This document shows positions 1 through 11,000 of a stretch of DNA of 64,000 nt, one piece after another. The stretch comes from Pieris napi (Eukaryota; Arthropoda; Insecta; Lepidoptera; Pieridae). The translations under genes and the position numbers were made by a program. The notes under the pieces are model-generated. The model worked only from the letters and a program-made list of their open reading frames with translations, made no database searches and was not told the DNA's origin. The stretch's first letter is position 1, and every line of letters begins with the position of its first letter. Where the stretch lies: contig NC_062252.1 of NCBI RefSeq assembly GCF_905475465.1, positions 2,108,001 to 2,172,000 on the forward strand, given 5' to 3'.

Positions 1-86
1 AATTAAACACAAACAGATGTTTTAGATAAGTGCTTGTACAAATTTACTTATATTAAATCTAGTCCTTAACCTAAAGCAAATTAATA

Positions 87-697
87 CTATATTCTATCTA
101 ATGATTCCAACATAACAATACTGTTTCCTCGGATAACCTGTAAAGAGAGGAGGCTTTTAATACACAAGCATTGCATTTGTATACAGAATGCACAAATATT
201 ATTTATAACCAGAATTCTCTAAAAAAGCAAAGGCTTGAATAGATACTATTATTTCAATTTTGTTATGTTATACAACTTATACACATAGTATACTGCAAAT
301 ATATTTTAAAATTATGTTGTGGCTTTTAAAAGCGATGAAGAGGGACAGAAACTGCGTGTATATAATATTGTACATACCACCATGCCTATATTGTTTCGCT
401 GGCCATCTTTTGTTTCTTCTACGGATTCATCAAGTACCAAATTCATAAACGGATCAAATCCTCGAAGGACACCGGTGACTGCCCGCCCAGCGTTTAGCTT
501 TAATGACAATTTCTTGTCCATGAATCTGGAGATACAACAAAACAAATGTAAATCAATCTGAAAACGGGCATGATAGATGCAAGTAAAAGATTAAAAGTAA
601 GAAACATTCAAATACATAAACTGTTTAAATATTTAAGGTTATGCTTATGGCTACTCATAACTTACTTTTTTAATTCTGGTGGATGTGCTTTCGACAT
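87..697 (-). CDS. SNRPG: Small nuclear ribonucleoprotein G (SmG), complete, three exons
   Basis: SmG is one of the seven Sm proteins that form the heteroheptameric ring around the U-rich site of U1, U2, U4 and U5 snRNAs in the spliceosome. Coding exons are 697-666, 525-378 and 137-87, spliced with GT-AG at 665/526 (intron 140 bp, after codon position 2) and 377/138 (intron 240 bp, between codons). The product is 76 aa, the usual length of SmG. It opens with MSKAHPPELKK, followed by FMDKKLSLKLN (start of the Sm1 motif), the G-rich strand GVLRGFDPFMNLVLDE, NNIGMV, and the Sm2 signature VIRGNSIVMLE, ending LDRI and a TAG stop at 89-87. The RGN of Sm2 and the DxFMNL of Sm1, which contact RNA and fold the ring, are intact. 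The start is fixed by the conserved N-terminus. No canonical AATAAA is seen before the window edge, so the 3' UTR may run outside. Identification is firm. Confidence 0.96.
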
Positions 698-1240
698 ATT
701 AGTAGTTTGAAGTTATTAGGATTATTGATTGCGATACTTGATAACAGTATTACAATACAAACTTATTGCAATTGAAAAGTAAAGAAAACAATGACGCCAA
801 TCGCTTGTTTGAGCAAATAATTTCACAGGACACAGACTACAAAAATGTGTGATCACACTTCACAGTCTACACTCTACATTCTTGACTTTAGTTTTAGAAA
901 CCGGCAGCAACTACAGACTATGGAATATAAAATATAATAGGGATAGAAAAAAGAGTGCATTTAGGGAATTTAGTAATAATAGAAACATCATTTCAGTATT
1001 TAGTTATTTGAACAAACCTAGCTTTGTCTACTATAAAAAAAATTACATGAAAATAATTATGAGTATACTTCTGTCCCTGTTGTTAATATGGAGTCTGTCA
1101 TATGTCAAAATCTAAGCTTGTTTATGGTTAATGAAATTATTATACTACAGATTTAGAGAGTTTCAAACAAGTACCGGGAAATGTTGAACAAATATGTTTT
1201 GAATTTATACGAGTAATGATCATTCATTTTCGCTAAACTA
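698..1240. other. Intergenic stretch between SmG and the plus-strand gene
   Basis: AT-rich DNA upstream of the two divergently arranged starts (SmG on minus, unknown gene on plus). It should hold the SmG promoter, but no TATA box or repeat is convincing. A short open frame at 849-1115 has no recognisable features and is probably chance. Confidence 0.4.
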
Positions 1241-1249
1241 CCCTTGTCT

Positions 1250-1422
1250 ATGTTTGGAACAAGTACAACAATAGCAACAGGTAGACAGCTGGGAGGATGG
1301 AAGCTATGATAACCCGTCCTTTTCACATGTAAACAGTTTCAGTTTGTGGCTTAGAGCATGGTTTTAGGATTCGTAAATTGTCTTCGGTTATTGTGAAAAG
1401 TTTGTGAAAGTGATCTGTAAAA
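1250..1422 (+). promoter_or_regulatory. Candidate promoter and 5' UTR of the plus-strand gene
   Basis: Less AT-rich than its surroundings. It contains TCAGTT at 1339-1344, a match to the arthropod initiator consensus TCAGTY, about 80 bases before the ATG, with no upstream stop-free coding. The A-rich context just before ATG (GTAAAAATGG) suits insect translation initiation. The start site is inferred, not seen directly. Confidence 0.35.
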
Positions 1423-1583
1423 ATGGATGAGTCCGGCATCGATATGGGATACGATCTTGCATCCCTACTGACGAATGACTTCAATGTTGACCAGAAGATT
1501 TTGGAGGAGATGACGACCGGTCCGCCCCAGCAGGACTTTATGTTTTACGAACTTAAATCGAAAGCAGTACCGATAACTGAAAG
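1423..1583 (+). CDS. First coding exon of an unrecognised gene (53 codons plus 2 nt)
   Basis: ATG at 1423 opens a frame beginning MDESGIDMGYDLASLLTND and ending ...FYELKSKAVPITE, where the codon is split by AG|GTAAGC (donor at 1584, phase 2). The exon is GC-richer than its surroundings, uses ordinary codons with no rare run, is acidic and hydrophilic, and has no signal peptide or membrane segment. An acidic N-terminus of this kind is common in transcription factors and other nuclear proteins, but I do not recognise the family, so that is only a guess. No exon that continues phase 2 was found elsewhere in the window, which implies a first intron of tens of kilobases. The exon could also be an alternative 5' exon of a multi-promoter gene. 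Confidence 0.62.
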
Positions 1584-3740
1584 GTAAGCATTATTAAAAC
1601 ATGAAACACATTTTCGCGGCATTTTTTAAATCATATGTTCAGACTATCTTTTTGTTTTAAATAATATTGCGTAGGTATGAGGAACAATTTCTCCGAAGAT
1701 GCTACTCATGGCCCTGAAATCTATTCTTGGCACATGTTCAATTAATTCTTTCTGCTTACTTTTTAAACTAAAGTAACCTGGATATAACGAACTTTCTAAT
1801 CCTATAAGTAATCCAGTTTAAATACTATAATTGGTTTTAATTAGAAACCATTTACTATTATTAACAAGTAAACATTATGCAATAGAACTCAGTATATACA
1901 TATTTCCATGTAAATACAACTAGAAGAGCATTTACAAACCAATTAGAATGAAGCCATTCTTTTAACATATAAGCCTAACTGTTTATTTCACATAATGATC
2001 TAATAACAATAATAAAAATGATAAGATAAACATATAATAGAGAGAATGATAATGAAATTGAAAATTCAATTCAATCAATAATTGTTGTTTTACAATATTT
2101 AATAAAACAGATACATAAATATGTTTGAATGACTTCTCATTTAGAGAAACTTCATACACATTACACATCAGTTAGAGTTCTTTTGACTGTAAAGAAATAA
2201 AATTTTAACCTCAGGAAGAAACTGAATTTTAGATGAATAAGGATCGGGCTTATAATAAAAAAAAACACTACAATGTATGTAACTTTATATTATTATTTTT
2301 TTATTTGAATAACTTTGATTATATAATAACTTAATTAATTATTTTGTAAATATACATTTAAATTATTTCCGAACATCACGGGCTTCGCGGGTCATCGACA
2401 GAATTTGATTATGTTGGTAAATTAAAGATACTATGTACTTTCAAAATTGACCTCCTTTAAGTAGGGACCGTGATGCGGACTCGTCGTCAACAAACGTAAA
2501 TCTGTGAGAATGCCTTGTTACCAGGAGTCTAATGTTAGCAATAATTTTAATATCGTTATGACGTGTCCGCGGTTCGCTAAAGTACTTGATTCCCAAATTC
2601 CCCAATTTCCCAAATTTTAGATGCTATTCCTGATGAAGCACTAGTTGTTTATTGTTAGTTACAAAGCTTTACTTTTAAAAAGTACAAGAAAATAGACGTA
2701 ATTACTGACCAATTGGGGTGTTACTCGCGTATATTAAAATTCAATACGTTTTTAACATTCCCCGTAGGTTAGAACCTCATGTTTGCTAATGAAACACGAA
2801 CGAAAGGTCGCACCATAAATCGATCGTTATATGAATAGGCGTACAATCAATATCCAAAGTATTAAAAACAGATGTAGGTGATGCAGCCAGAATAACTGTA
2901 TTGAGATGTTACATTTTAGAATTCTCTTGCTCACAATGATCTTCGAGAATTAATATAATAGGAGAGTTATAGTAGGTAATTTATATTCTAGGTTATGTTT
3001 GATAATTTTTCTAAAAAAAAAATTGTGTGTAACTTAACTAATATTTTGTTAAAGAAGTTGTTTTTGTTAATCCGACAGATGGCGTTACCAGAGACAAACA
3101 AATTTGCCAAATTAAATATTTACTAATGACATTGCTATCGCGATAGAATTTCACTAACGTTTTTGTTTAGTTCATTCTGCAAGAGGCGGTCACGAGACCC
3201 AGTCACGTAGTTGGTTCGTGATCGCCGTACATTGAACTATTTATCAAAGCAACTAAGAAAATTATATATATTGATTGTATTCATAGTATCACTATGGGTA
3301 TCACAAAATTTAAAATGCGTAAAATGTATGGACAATATTTGCGGAGTTTTCGCTCTGAGATTTTTCATAATCTTTTTTTACTTCTAACTGGTATACTTTA
3401 TACCCACAATCCTTTATTACATCTCGTAGGTCTTGTAATGTTTGACATACACATCATTGTATTTTGTAAACCTACCAAAGCCATGTATGTATTGGTAAGA
3501 TTCGAAGACATAACTATTAAATATGCCTTCCGTCATGAAATCGATCTCTGATGTTTCTTTTTGTCGTAGGTACTAGATACTAATAAGAATAAATAAATTG
3601 GTATTACTAACTATTTTTTTTTAAATTAAATTATTTAAAAATAAACTACCTATATCGTATATCGTCAGTGTTTAATCTTATTAAAAAAAATATTAGGTCT
3701 ATATTTTTATGACACGCCCTCAGGTACGACAGCCCATGTT
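1584..3740 (+). other. Start of long intron, AT-rich, no recognised element
   Basis: Begins with donor GTAAGC. Very AT-rich, with short runs of A or T. Small open frames here (for example 3294-3551) show no domain or codon signature. I see no transposon terminus in it. Confidence 0.45.
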
Positions 3741-3747
3741 GTACTGT

Positions 3748-3771
3748 TATATATATATATATATATATATT
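3748..3771. repeat. (TA)n microsatellite
   Basis: About twelve uninterrupted TA units. Confidence 0.9.
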
Positions 3772-3867
3772 AAGAAACCTGACTAGAAAGAAAGTGCTGT
3801 CTACTTCTTTACCTGGTTTTGCAAATATTTTATATATTATTGATTAAATACATAGATCAACTAGAAA

Positions 3868-4130
3868 TAAAAAAGGGTTTATTCTTGCATTACAATGTGT
3901 GAGATGTGGTATCCCTTGTAAGTAAAAAATACCTGTCAGGATTCCCAGTTCTTCCATAACAAAGTTTATATTTACATATTTAAAAAAAATACAATTTTGT
4001 TTTTTATTCTGTTTGCAAATAAAATTTTCCCTATTTTTTAAAAAAACAGTATACGTGACGCTTAACACGCATGAGTGTGTGGGTGCATGTGAGTGAGTGA
4101 GTGTAATGAATATGAATGTTTAAACTACAT
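3868..4130 (-). repeat. Rep-F, probable LINE 3' UTR fragment
   Basis: Shares 'CAGGATTCCCAGTTCTTCC' and the following TTTTTTA-rich and GTGAGTGAGTG-type tract with a second copy at 24205-24360. The minus orientation (the plus strand opens with a TTTATT-type start of a poly-A tailed end) is inferred from the layout of other LINE ends in the window. No coding part remains. Confidence 0.45.
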
Positions 4131-4583
4131 GTTAAGTCTCAGTGGTTTATATATAAATTTTTTCTTCCTTCATTCACCTTGTATTTGCGTAACGTTCCCG
4201 CAGTAATATAAGTGCGTGTTCCTATGCCCCATGCCTATTGCTGATAGAGGTTCAAAGTTTATTTTTCTTCTTTTTAAGATGTGATGAGGAGCATGGTTAC
4301 AACTTACAATCAACATTTTGTAAATACTTGGGCATTATTTATTGCCAGATCTTCTGAACTTCTGATGATATTTTTAATAGCGTTCGTTCATTACCTATAT
4401 GAATAAATTATATTTTGATTTTATAATATTTGCCAATATTTACCTACTTTGGAAAGTGTTAAATTATTTATTACACGTTTTCTCGCTATATGCAACCTTC
4501 CACATTCCGGATTCAGATAACACCTCGTGGATCATTGGGTTATCCTTATCACTCATTAGTTGTTTTACCACTTTATACATATA

Positions 4584-4971
4584 CTGGGTGGCGCAAAAGT
4601 ACTGGCACAAAAAAAAAATGTTTATTTTTTTATATAACATTTCCTGTCATTCTGTTGTTGAAAATTGTGTAGTGAACAAATGTAAAATACACTGAAAATA
4701 AACATGGACCGTTTTACTCCCCAAGAACGTGGAATAATCGTGTCAATGTTCTTACGGAATAATTCATCAGTGATAAAAACACAACGTGAATTTTGTCGAC
4801 GATTTCCCCACCGTCCGGCACCGATTGGTCGCACAATCCGATGCTTTGCCACACGCCTTGAAGCAACTGGCTCAACAAGATGTGGAAGAGTGTCCAGAAA
4901 CATCAACGAGGCGACATATCATATAAAAAAAAACAAATTTTCTTTAGTGCCAGTACTTTTGCGCCTCTCAG
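4584..4971 (+). mobile_element. Mariner-type mini-element with transposase N-terminal remnant
   Basis: Ends CTGGGTGGCGCAAAAGTACT and its inverted partner (AGTACTTTTGCGCCTCTCAG) at 4952-4971 match except at two positions, and a TA lies on each side (4582-4583, 4972-4973), the Tc1/mariner target duplication. Length is 388 bp against about 1.3 kb for a full element, so the catalytic DDE/D part is missing: an internally deleted, non-autonomous copy. Confidence 0.85.
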
Positions 4972-5003
4972 TATATGTTTTTGCACTTCAAAACATTTAT
5001 TAA
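4704..5003 (+). pseudogene. N-terminal helix-turn-helix fragment of a mariner-type transposase
   Basis: The frame opens MDRFTPQERGIIVSMFLRNN and continues through SVIKTQREFCRRFPHRPAP and IGRTIRCFATRLEATGST, the pattern of the first HTH (DUF4817-like) that binds the terminal repeat in insect mariner-family transposases. After about residue 70 the frame runs into the deletion and the 3' terminal repeat, so no catalytic domain is encoded; the last codons are outside the element. It might still bind element ends if made, but that is conjecture. Confidence 0.75.
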
Positions 5004-5224
5004 GTCGCAAAAAATACATACAGCCTTCGCCGTCGTACATATCTCCTGGGTACAGAGAACGCTTGGGTTGCTCACCCCCAGCAAGACTTTATGCATATAG
5101 TACCTAGACCAACATACAAATGATTCTTAACATGGTCAGTGGTAGTCATATAGCCACCGCGAGCTGTCAAGTTGTGATTAAACTGTCATATTTAATATTT
5201 GTCTTCGCTCGATATTTTTTTTAA

Positions 5225-5312
5225 TAGATCTGATGTTAAGTGATACCGCTGCCCATGTACACTTAAAATGCCAGAAGGCTCGCGAGTGCGTTGCCGGCCT
5301 TTAATCGCTAGG
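5225..5312 (-). repeat. Rep-A copy (LINE 3' fragment)
   Basis: Contains the hallmarks GTTAAGTGATACCGC, CCCATG, GCCAGAAGGCTCGCGAGTG and TTGCCGGCCTTT seen in some sixteen copies across the window. See 27520-27975 for why this family is taken as the end of a LINE ORF2. Confidence 0.8.
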
Positions 5313-5562
5313 ATATTTGAGGCCTTATAAGCCGGGCGTTAGTACTTTAGAAATTTAATATTTACCTATTATTCTGAATCGTTATCAGTACCTTACTGCG
5401 GACATAATGTGTCGTTTGACAGGGAATTATTCACGCTACGTTGACGCAATGACGTCTTACTAATGTAAACATGAAGCAAGTAGAAAATTTATAACATCAA
5501 CTGTGTCGCGTGGCTGCTGCGTTCATTTGGCCTCAGTGATATATCTTCATTAAATCTACTAT

Positions 5563-7790
5563 CAGGGTAGTTCTTATATAAGAGGTTTTTCGTCTATGGA
5601 GGAGACGGCCAAGGAGAAAAGTTGGAGTTTTTCCATTATATATATATATTATGACTTTTGGCCCGTTTATGTAACTACTCACGTAAGGGCAAGTTACTTA
5701 AAACATATTTTGTCACTTTTTAGAGGGCCAGGGTAAATACATCAGACAGGGTAGAGACATGAAGATCAGGGTAGATACGTATTTGACCAGGGGAGATAAT
5801 TAGAAGCAATAAAACAAAGAATACAATTGAAATAATCAACTTTCATCAAAGATTGTTCTTGAAATTTATAATCAGGCAGCATTTTTTATCATATTTATTA
5901 TAAATCAGACTAAATGCGCCGTTTTTAGGCGTTTCTTTGGATGTCGACGGTTGTTGAATATTTTTTATTTGGTGCTTGTGATCTTATGAAGTTATTATTT
6001 GTTCAATGTCAAATGGAGTCTCGTTTTCGGACTCTGAATCGGGGCCGTAAACATCCTCGACTCGGAGACGAGATTTTTTATTAGACTAGTATGTCATGGT
6101 ACCAAGCTTAAAATGATCGCAATGTATATCTTCATTGCAAAAGCAGCTTAAAGACTTCATTTTCAATGTTGTCGGATCTACAATGTTCCATGACACCTGA
6201 TGGACGCGCAAAGTCTTTACGTGTGTTTTACCACTAGCAAGCAAAGCGTCTGAAATATCTTTGTCATTTATAACGAAAATATTAATGCTAGGACAGTTTT
6301 TCTGAATAGCATCTGACAAATCCCTCAGACAGGCTATATCTTTGCCACTAGCTACTAATAGGTCGGCTGATCTTTTGCAAACAGCACCGACACCATCTGG
6401 AACTCCCTTACCGTGTCCAGCTTCATGGTAATTCCAGGTAAAGTCTCTAAGAGCTGGGTAAAATTTTATTAAATGAGTGACAAGAAAATAAAACATGTAT
6501 TTGTTGCGATATTGTGTTACGGATCCATCGCACCAAAAATTAAGGATCTCTACTTCTGGTGGCAAGCTGTTCAAAATTGGCTGTACAAATATTGTGACGT
6601 CGAACAATAGCATGTTGTCTTTACTTCACCTGATGCCTCTTCTTTCGTGTAAGTTACAACTGTGTGCAGACATCTGTTGACGTGCACCTCCAAAATGGAA
6701 TGCTTGAATTTCTTCTGCGTATTTTGTTTATAGTCACTAAGGTCCACGTGAATCACAGCTTCTCTTACTGTCAAATTTGTCTTATTAATTTTAAAAGCAG
6801 AATGTTGGTGGACTATATTCAGTTCAAGGTGAAGAAAATACTCCAAGTTGTCCTTTAACTGCATAATTAAATCACGTAGATAAATCTGAATCACCTTTTT
6901 CAAATATTTAGTCACCTTTCTGGTCATATTCGTTTTAGGATCAGTTATATTGTCTTATAGTGATATCAGTTGTATTGTAGTCTTGAATTGCCACTTTCTG
7001 CAAAAAATTTGATTACTAATATCAAATTCTTTGTATTGAAGTCCTTTATTTTTATAAATTATACGAAGAAGATTTTGATGGTTTGAAATTGATGTAACTT
7101 TGGCTTGTAATAGTGCCGTAAGAATCAGATCCATATTGGCGTGTGTAACACACAGACAATAAATAGGTGGCACAATCACTATGATACATATCTCCCCTGG
7201 TCAGTAAGTCTCTCCCTTGGTAGTAATCTTACCAGGGGAAAGACGTTTTCATAACATAATACATTATTTTGCTTTATCCAAGAAAGTTTTCAACTTATAA
7301 TAATAAGCTTTGACTATTACAGTATTACTAAATTAGGACAGGAATTGCAAATAAATAAAATGATTATTATAACTTTTATTACTTACCAGTGGAGAGACAC
7401 AATGACCTTGCGAAACCATTACATCGCACGTTCGCGTCACAACAACTGGCAAATGGCGTCGATCTAATCGCTTCTGTGCTTAGTATTGCTAACTTCACGT
7501 TGTTAAATGTCAATGAGCGAGTCCGGGAATGTGGCCATCTTATATTTTATATTGTAGCAGGGGTGCGAATATTGCCAGGGTAGATACACAAAAAAAGCGG
7601 GACAACAATTAAGTTTAAAAATTATTGAAAATAAGCAAATATTATTCAATTTTTCTTTAATAATATTTAAGTATATTTAATTAAGTTTGTGGTAAACATA
7701 GTTTGTTTTAGCAAATAATACAAATATTGTATGAATTGTATCCTAGTTAAGCTAAAACCGGTAAGGGGACAGGTCAGGGTAGAGACTTTG
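5563..7790 (-). mobile_element. Decayed DNA transposon with sub-terminal CAGGGTAGATAC repeats
   Basis: A broken transposase-like gene (6086-7179) is flanked on both sides by variants of CAGGGTAGATAC or CAGGGGAGATA. On the left they are at 5563, 5729, 5747, 5767 and 5787; on the right in inverted form at 7190-7215, and in direct form near 7228, 7576 and 7775. Such clustered short repeats around a transposase gene are typical of sub-terminal binding sites. No clear terminal inverted repeat or target duplication was found, so outer limits are provisional. Confidence 0.55.
6086..7179 (-). pseudogene. Broken DDE-like transposase of an uncharacterised arthropod family
   Basis: Three frames read in order on the minus strand: 7179-6955, 6927-6571 and 6613-6086. 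The first has a CLCVTHANMDLILTAL segment, possibly the end of a Cys-rich region. The second has EAVIHVDLSDY. The third has LNFWCDGSVTQYRNKY and WNYHEAGHGKGVPDGVGAV, then KRSADLL. The spacing of D (HVDLS), D (WCDG) and E (HEAGHGKG) suggests an RNase H-fold DDE triad; this reading is mine. Proteins with HVDxS...DG...HGKGxxDGxG occur as repeated, poorly named genes in invertebrates. At least two frameshifts (near 6940 and 6600) break this copy, so it is not functional. The family could instead be a domesticated nuclease; sequence alone does not settle that. Confidence 0.65.
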
Positions 7791-7799
7791 TTAGACTAG

Positions 7800-8460
7800 G
7801 TATATAACGAGTTTTACAAAAATATGCTTTAATGAGACATTTAATTATAATGTTATTTAATAAAGGACATTAAAGTGATGTGATTCATTGCACAAAATAG
7901 CAACGTATAGATTAAAAAACCACTTTTAAATAGATTGCCACCATAGTTACCTCTTATAAGAGAATCACCCATCAAACAAATTATTTTTTGAACTGCATAC
8001 ATTAATGTTGAACAAACTAAATATTCAGCATTAACGAAAGATAAGACTTTAATAAAGTTTTCACACACAACATCAAAAAGTATGTAGAGCTAGGATAAGA
8101 TTCAGAAACGAGTCTTGGTGCGAACTTATTATACATAACACATCTATAAATTGTCTACATCATATAGGATTCTCCTTAAGTCGTATTACGCTTAACTAAA
8201 ATCGATGCATAGATAAAATCCTATTCTGCGTACCACAAAGAACGGTTCGGTGGCCGTCGATATACAATCTTATACTAGAATACGTCCTGAGTACATACCT
8301 CGTTGTAATGTCTCCTTACTAGGAAGAAAGGCACACAATGACGTCAGCCGTAAGGATTTGGAGAAATTGTTAGTTTGGGAACAAAGAGAGGTGTAAAATT
8401 ATGTATTTCAAACACCATGTATCTAATACGGACTAAACAGTTTCCAGTTAGAAAAGCAAA
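7800..8460. other. AT-rich intron DNA, nothing recognised
   Basis: No coding signature, terminal repeat or tRNA-like box seen. Confidence 0.4.
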
Positions 8461-8544
8461 ACTTTTCCGCTGTCTGGTCGCGCGCCTTGTGCCATAAGGG
8501 AGAGTTTGTAACTTTCATATTTTGGAACATGTTATTAGTATATT

Positions 8545-8645
8545 GGGCAGGACATGTAGGAAGACTATCTGGCAATGTGCCATTAGGTTGATTCGGTAGG
8601 GAGGCCCCATTGGGAAAAGATGCCCATGACAGGTTTCTTGCAAAC
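8545..8645 (+). repeat. Short RTE-type LINE fragment
   Basis: Encodes YWAGHVGRLSGNVPLG, resembling the WAGHVARL block near the C-terminus of the RTE reverse transcriptases at 18883 and 9284. Only about 100 bases remain. Confidence 0.55.
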
Positions 8646-9242
8646 TAATTAGAGCATAGATATTTTTTGTACAAATAAAAATATGTGTAACATAATATTA
8701 TATTTTAATAACAATAGGTTCAAGTTGAATTTGATTTTGCAAGAAATAAAAAGATTTTTATTGAAGTGAAACTTCTTTATCGGCGTTGGTAAAAAAATTT
8801 TGTGTAACATTTTTTCGTTACGCGTCACATTTTTCCGTTACGCGCCATCTTTTGAAGTGAAACTTCTTTATCGACGTGTGGGAGAAATTTTGTAGCAAGT
8901 TACGCGCCATGTTGCTTTTTGAAGTCAAACTTCTTTATCGGCGTTGGAAAAAAATTTGCACACATTTGTCACATTTTTCGGTTACGCGCCATCTTTTTCT
9001 TGTCCCTACCACGGTTGATCCGAAGAGATTCGAAGCCATTAGTAACAAAAATATATAATAACGATAACAATGATAGTAATACTAATAATTCTATTACAAT
9101 TAATGAAATTCTGTAATAATCTTAGTACTACATAGTAGTACAGTAATAAGTTAAAATGAAATAATTTTATTTGTATTCATGTCTATGAAAATAAAAGCCT
9201 TTTGTTATACTTTATCTAATTTAACTTTATTTAACCAATTTC

Positions 9243-9254
9243 TGTAAAGTTGCA
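9243..9254. repeat. Target-site duplication of the RTE copy, left
   Basis: TGTAAAGTTGCA, identical to 9732-9743. Confidence 0.85.
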
Positions 9255-9731
9255 AAAGTAAAAAAAAAAAAAAAAAATCAGATAAAATTCGCCATACTAA
9301 AATAAGAAAAATAACCAAAGCAACAAATGCTTTAAGCTACGCAAAAAAACTGAAATGGAAGTGGGCAGGACATGTTGCCCGGCTAACTGACCATAGATGG
9401 ACTAAAAAAGTAACTTTCTGGAAAGGCCCACTAGGCAAAAGAACAAAAGGTAGACCTATTACGCGATGGGAAGACGACATTAAAGCGATAGCTGGTCGAA
9501 ATTGGAGTGAAGTGGCCGAGGACAGAGATAAATGGGCGTCACTGGAGGAGGCCTACACCCAACTTGGGGTTCCAGTAGATTAAGTATTTAAAAGGAATAT
9601 ATATGTATATATTTTTAACTAATATAGATTAATAACATGAACTAACACTAAAAATAAATTGTAAAAAGTGTAAACTTATATAATACTGGAAATAAAAGGC
9701 TTTTTTATTTTATTTTATTTATTTTTATTTA
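9255..9731 (+). mobile_element. 5'-truncated RTE-type LINE with 12-bp target duplication
   Basis: Contains the last 99 codons of an RTE reverse transcriptase, a short 3' UTR and the end AATAAAAGGCTTTTTTATTT with TTTTA-type repeats, matching the end of the copy at 18797. It is flanked by TGTAAAGTTGCA on both sides. An A-run lies at its 5' junction (9259-9277). Confidence 0.85.
9284..9583 (+). pseudogene. C-terminal end of an RTE reverse transcriptase (99 codons)
   Basis: Begins KIRHTKIRKITKATNALSY and continues KLKWKWAGHVARLTDHRW, WKGPLGKRTKGRP, WEDDIKAIAG, WASLEEAYTQLGVPVD and a TAA stop. This C-terminal region lies beyond the catalytic FADD motif in RTE-clade LINEs; the rest was lost by 5' truncation. 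There are no internal stops, so the insertion is fairly young. It has no start of its own. Confidence 0.88.
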
Positions 9732-9743
9732 TGTAAAGTTGCA
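9732..9743. repeat. Target-site duplication of the RTE copy, right
   Basis: TGTAAAGTTGCA, identical to 9243-9254. Confidence 0.85.
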
Positions 9744-10424
9744 TATAGTAGATCATTTTTCGAAAAATAAGGTCATAAAGAAGTTTCACTTCTTATGTGT
9801 GTACACCTAGTACACGCACACATTTTTTTATTTATCGACTATGTATTTGCATGTTGTTCCCATGATAATGTGCGTGCTCCTATTTCACCATGCCTACTGG
9901 TGATAGAGGACAAATCTTTGTTTTTATTTTTTTTTAATTCTTAATTAACTATTAATTAGGTACTTAAGATGTCATGTGGAATAAGGTGTAATGGTTCTAC
10001 GACTTTGATTTAAGAATTGGCAGTAACTGTAAAATTAGAAGGATTTAGCATTTAATTAATATGTATGTATTTCTTTATTGACGTTCATAAGTGTACATTG
10101 TATTGCCTAAATAAATAAATGATATGAATTTTGAGTATACTATCTATTCTACTTGAACAGTGATCATTCCACTAGTTCCATTTGCTCTAAATTAATTAAC
10201 GACCTCCAGACGTAACTTTCAAACGCGTGACTATCACGCGCCCAAAGAATTTCTTTATTTGGTATTGATATTGTAACCGTGTCAACAATTACTCTGGAGA
10301 TAGTCAACAATCAACGTGTAAGATAATTATGTGAAATATAAAATAAAATAAATTTAGGATTTTTATCAATTATTGCTAAGTAATGTAAATATGTTTCGAT
10401 TTATTTTTTAAAGAACAAGGAGCC

Positions 10425-10550
10425 AATGGACAGAAGGCTCGTAATTGCGTTATTAGCCTTTTAAGAATCGGCTTGAAAGAAAGATCCTACGTTGAATTGG
10501 TTCGTGGCAAGTTGAAGATAAGCGCTCAGTTGTGGAACGACGGAGGAAAT
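10425..10550 (-). repeat. Rep-A copy, diverged
   Basis: Carries AGAAGGCTCG, GCCTTTTAAGAATCGG, TTGAATTGGTTCG and CGCTCAGTTGTGGAACGACG of the family. Confidence 0.75.
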
Positions 10551-10761
10551 TTCATATGTACATAATCTGATGATGAAACATAAATTTCATGAAACTATAA
10601 TATGTAACATTTATTTATTTAATTTAATTATACATAATTAATACAATTATATAAGTATATAATATAATATATAATTATAATTTAAACAAAACTGGGTTGA
10701 AAAGAGAAAATTAATTAAGTTAAGACAATTGCTTTACGGTTTGTAATTTGGGCGAAATATT

Positions 10762-11000
10762 GCGAGGTCCGATTTGGTGCTACATTATTCTTAAGATCCC
10801 GACCTATATGGTTATCTAGGAAGTAGATTCAAATAAAATAAAAATTAAATAGCTTCTAGAAATCGGGGAATACAGATGGGCAAATAGATTCCTAGAAATT
10901 GACATTTTTGAAGTCCCAAAGCAAAAACTCAATAACAAGTGCCATTAACGGCACCCGTTAACTTGCGAGGTACGATTTGGGGCTACATTATTCTCGTTAT
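10762..11000. repeat. Local duplication, unit 1, bracketed by a short direct repeat
   Basis: A core of about 165 bp (10795-10960) recurs at 11577-11740; both have GGTTATCTAGGAAGTAGATT and AATCGGGGAATACAGATGGG. Unit 1 is also flanked by TGCGAGGTxCGATTTGGxG followed by CTACATTATTCT on each side (10761 and 10974). Confidence 0.75.

Larger units (their letters stand above)
8754..9830 (+). mobile_element. Helentron-like element with repeated 5' ends, split by an RTE insertion
   Basis: The 5' side has TTGAAGTGAAACTTCTTTAT followed by CGGCGTTGG, repeated three times (near 8763, 8853 and 8918) with TTACGCGCCAT tracts between. The 3' side has the inverted partner GAAGTTTCACTTC at 9780-9792, then an imperfect hairpin TGTGTGTAC/GTACACGCACA (9795-9821) and a T run. 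Palindromic sub-terminal repeats plus a 3' hairpin are the hallmarks of Helentron-like (HLE2) non-autonomous elements. No Rep/helicase gene is present. The RTE copy at 9255-9731 lies inside it. Confidence 0.65.

Noticed and set aside
319..561. Plus-strand ORF over the SmG exon
   Set aside because: Shadow frame of the conserved SmG coding sequence on the minus strand.
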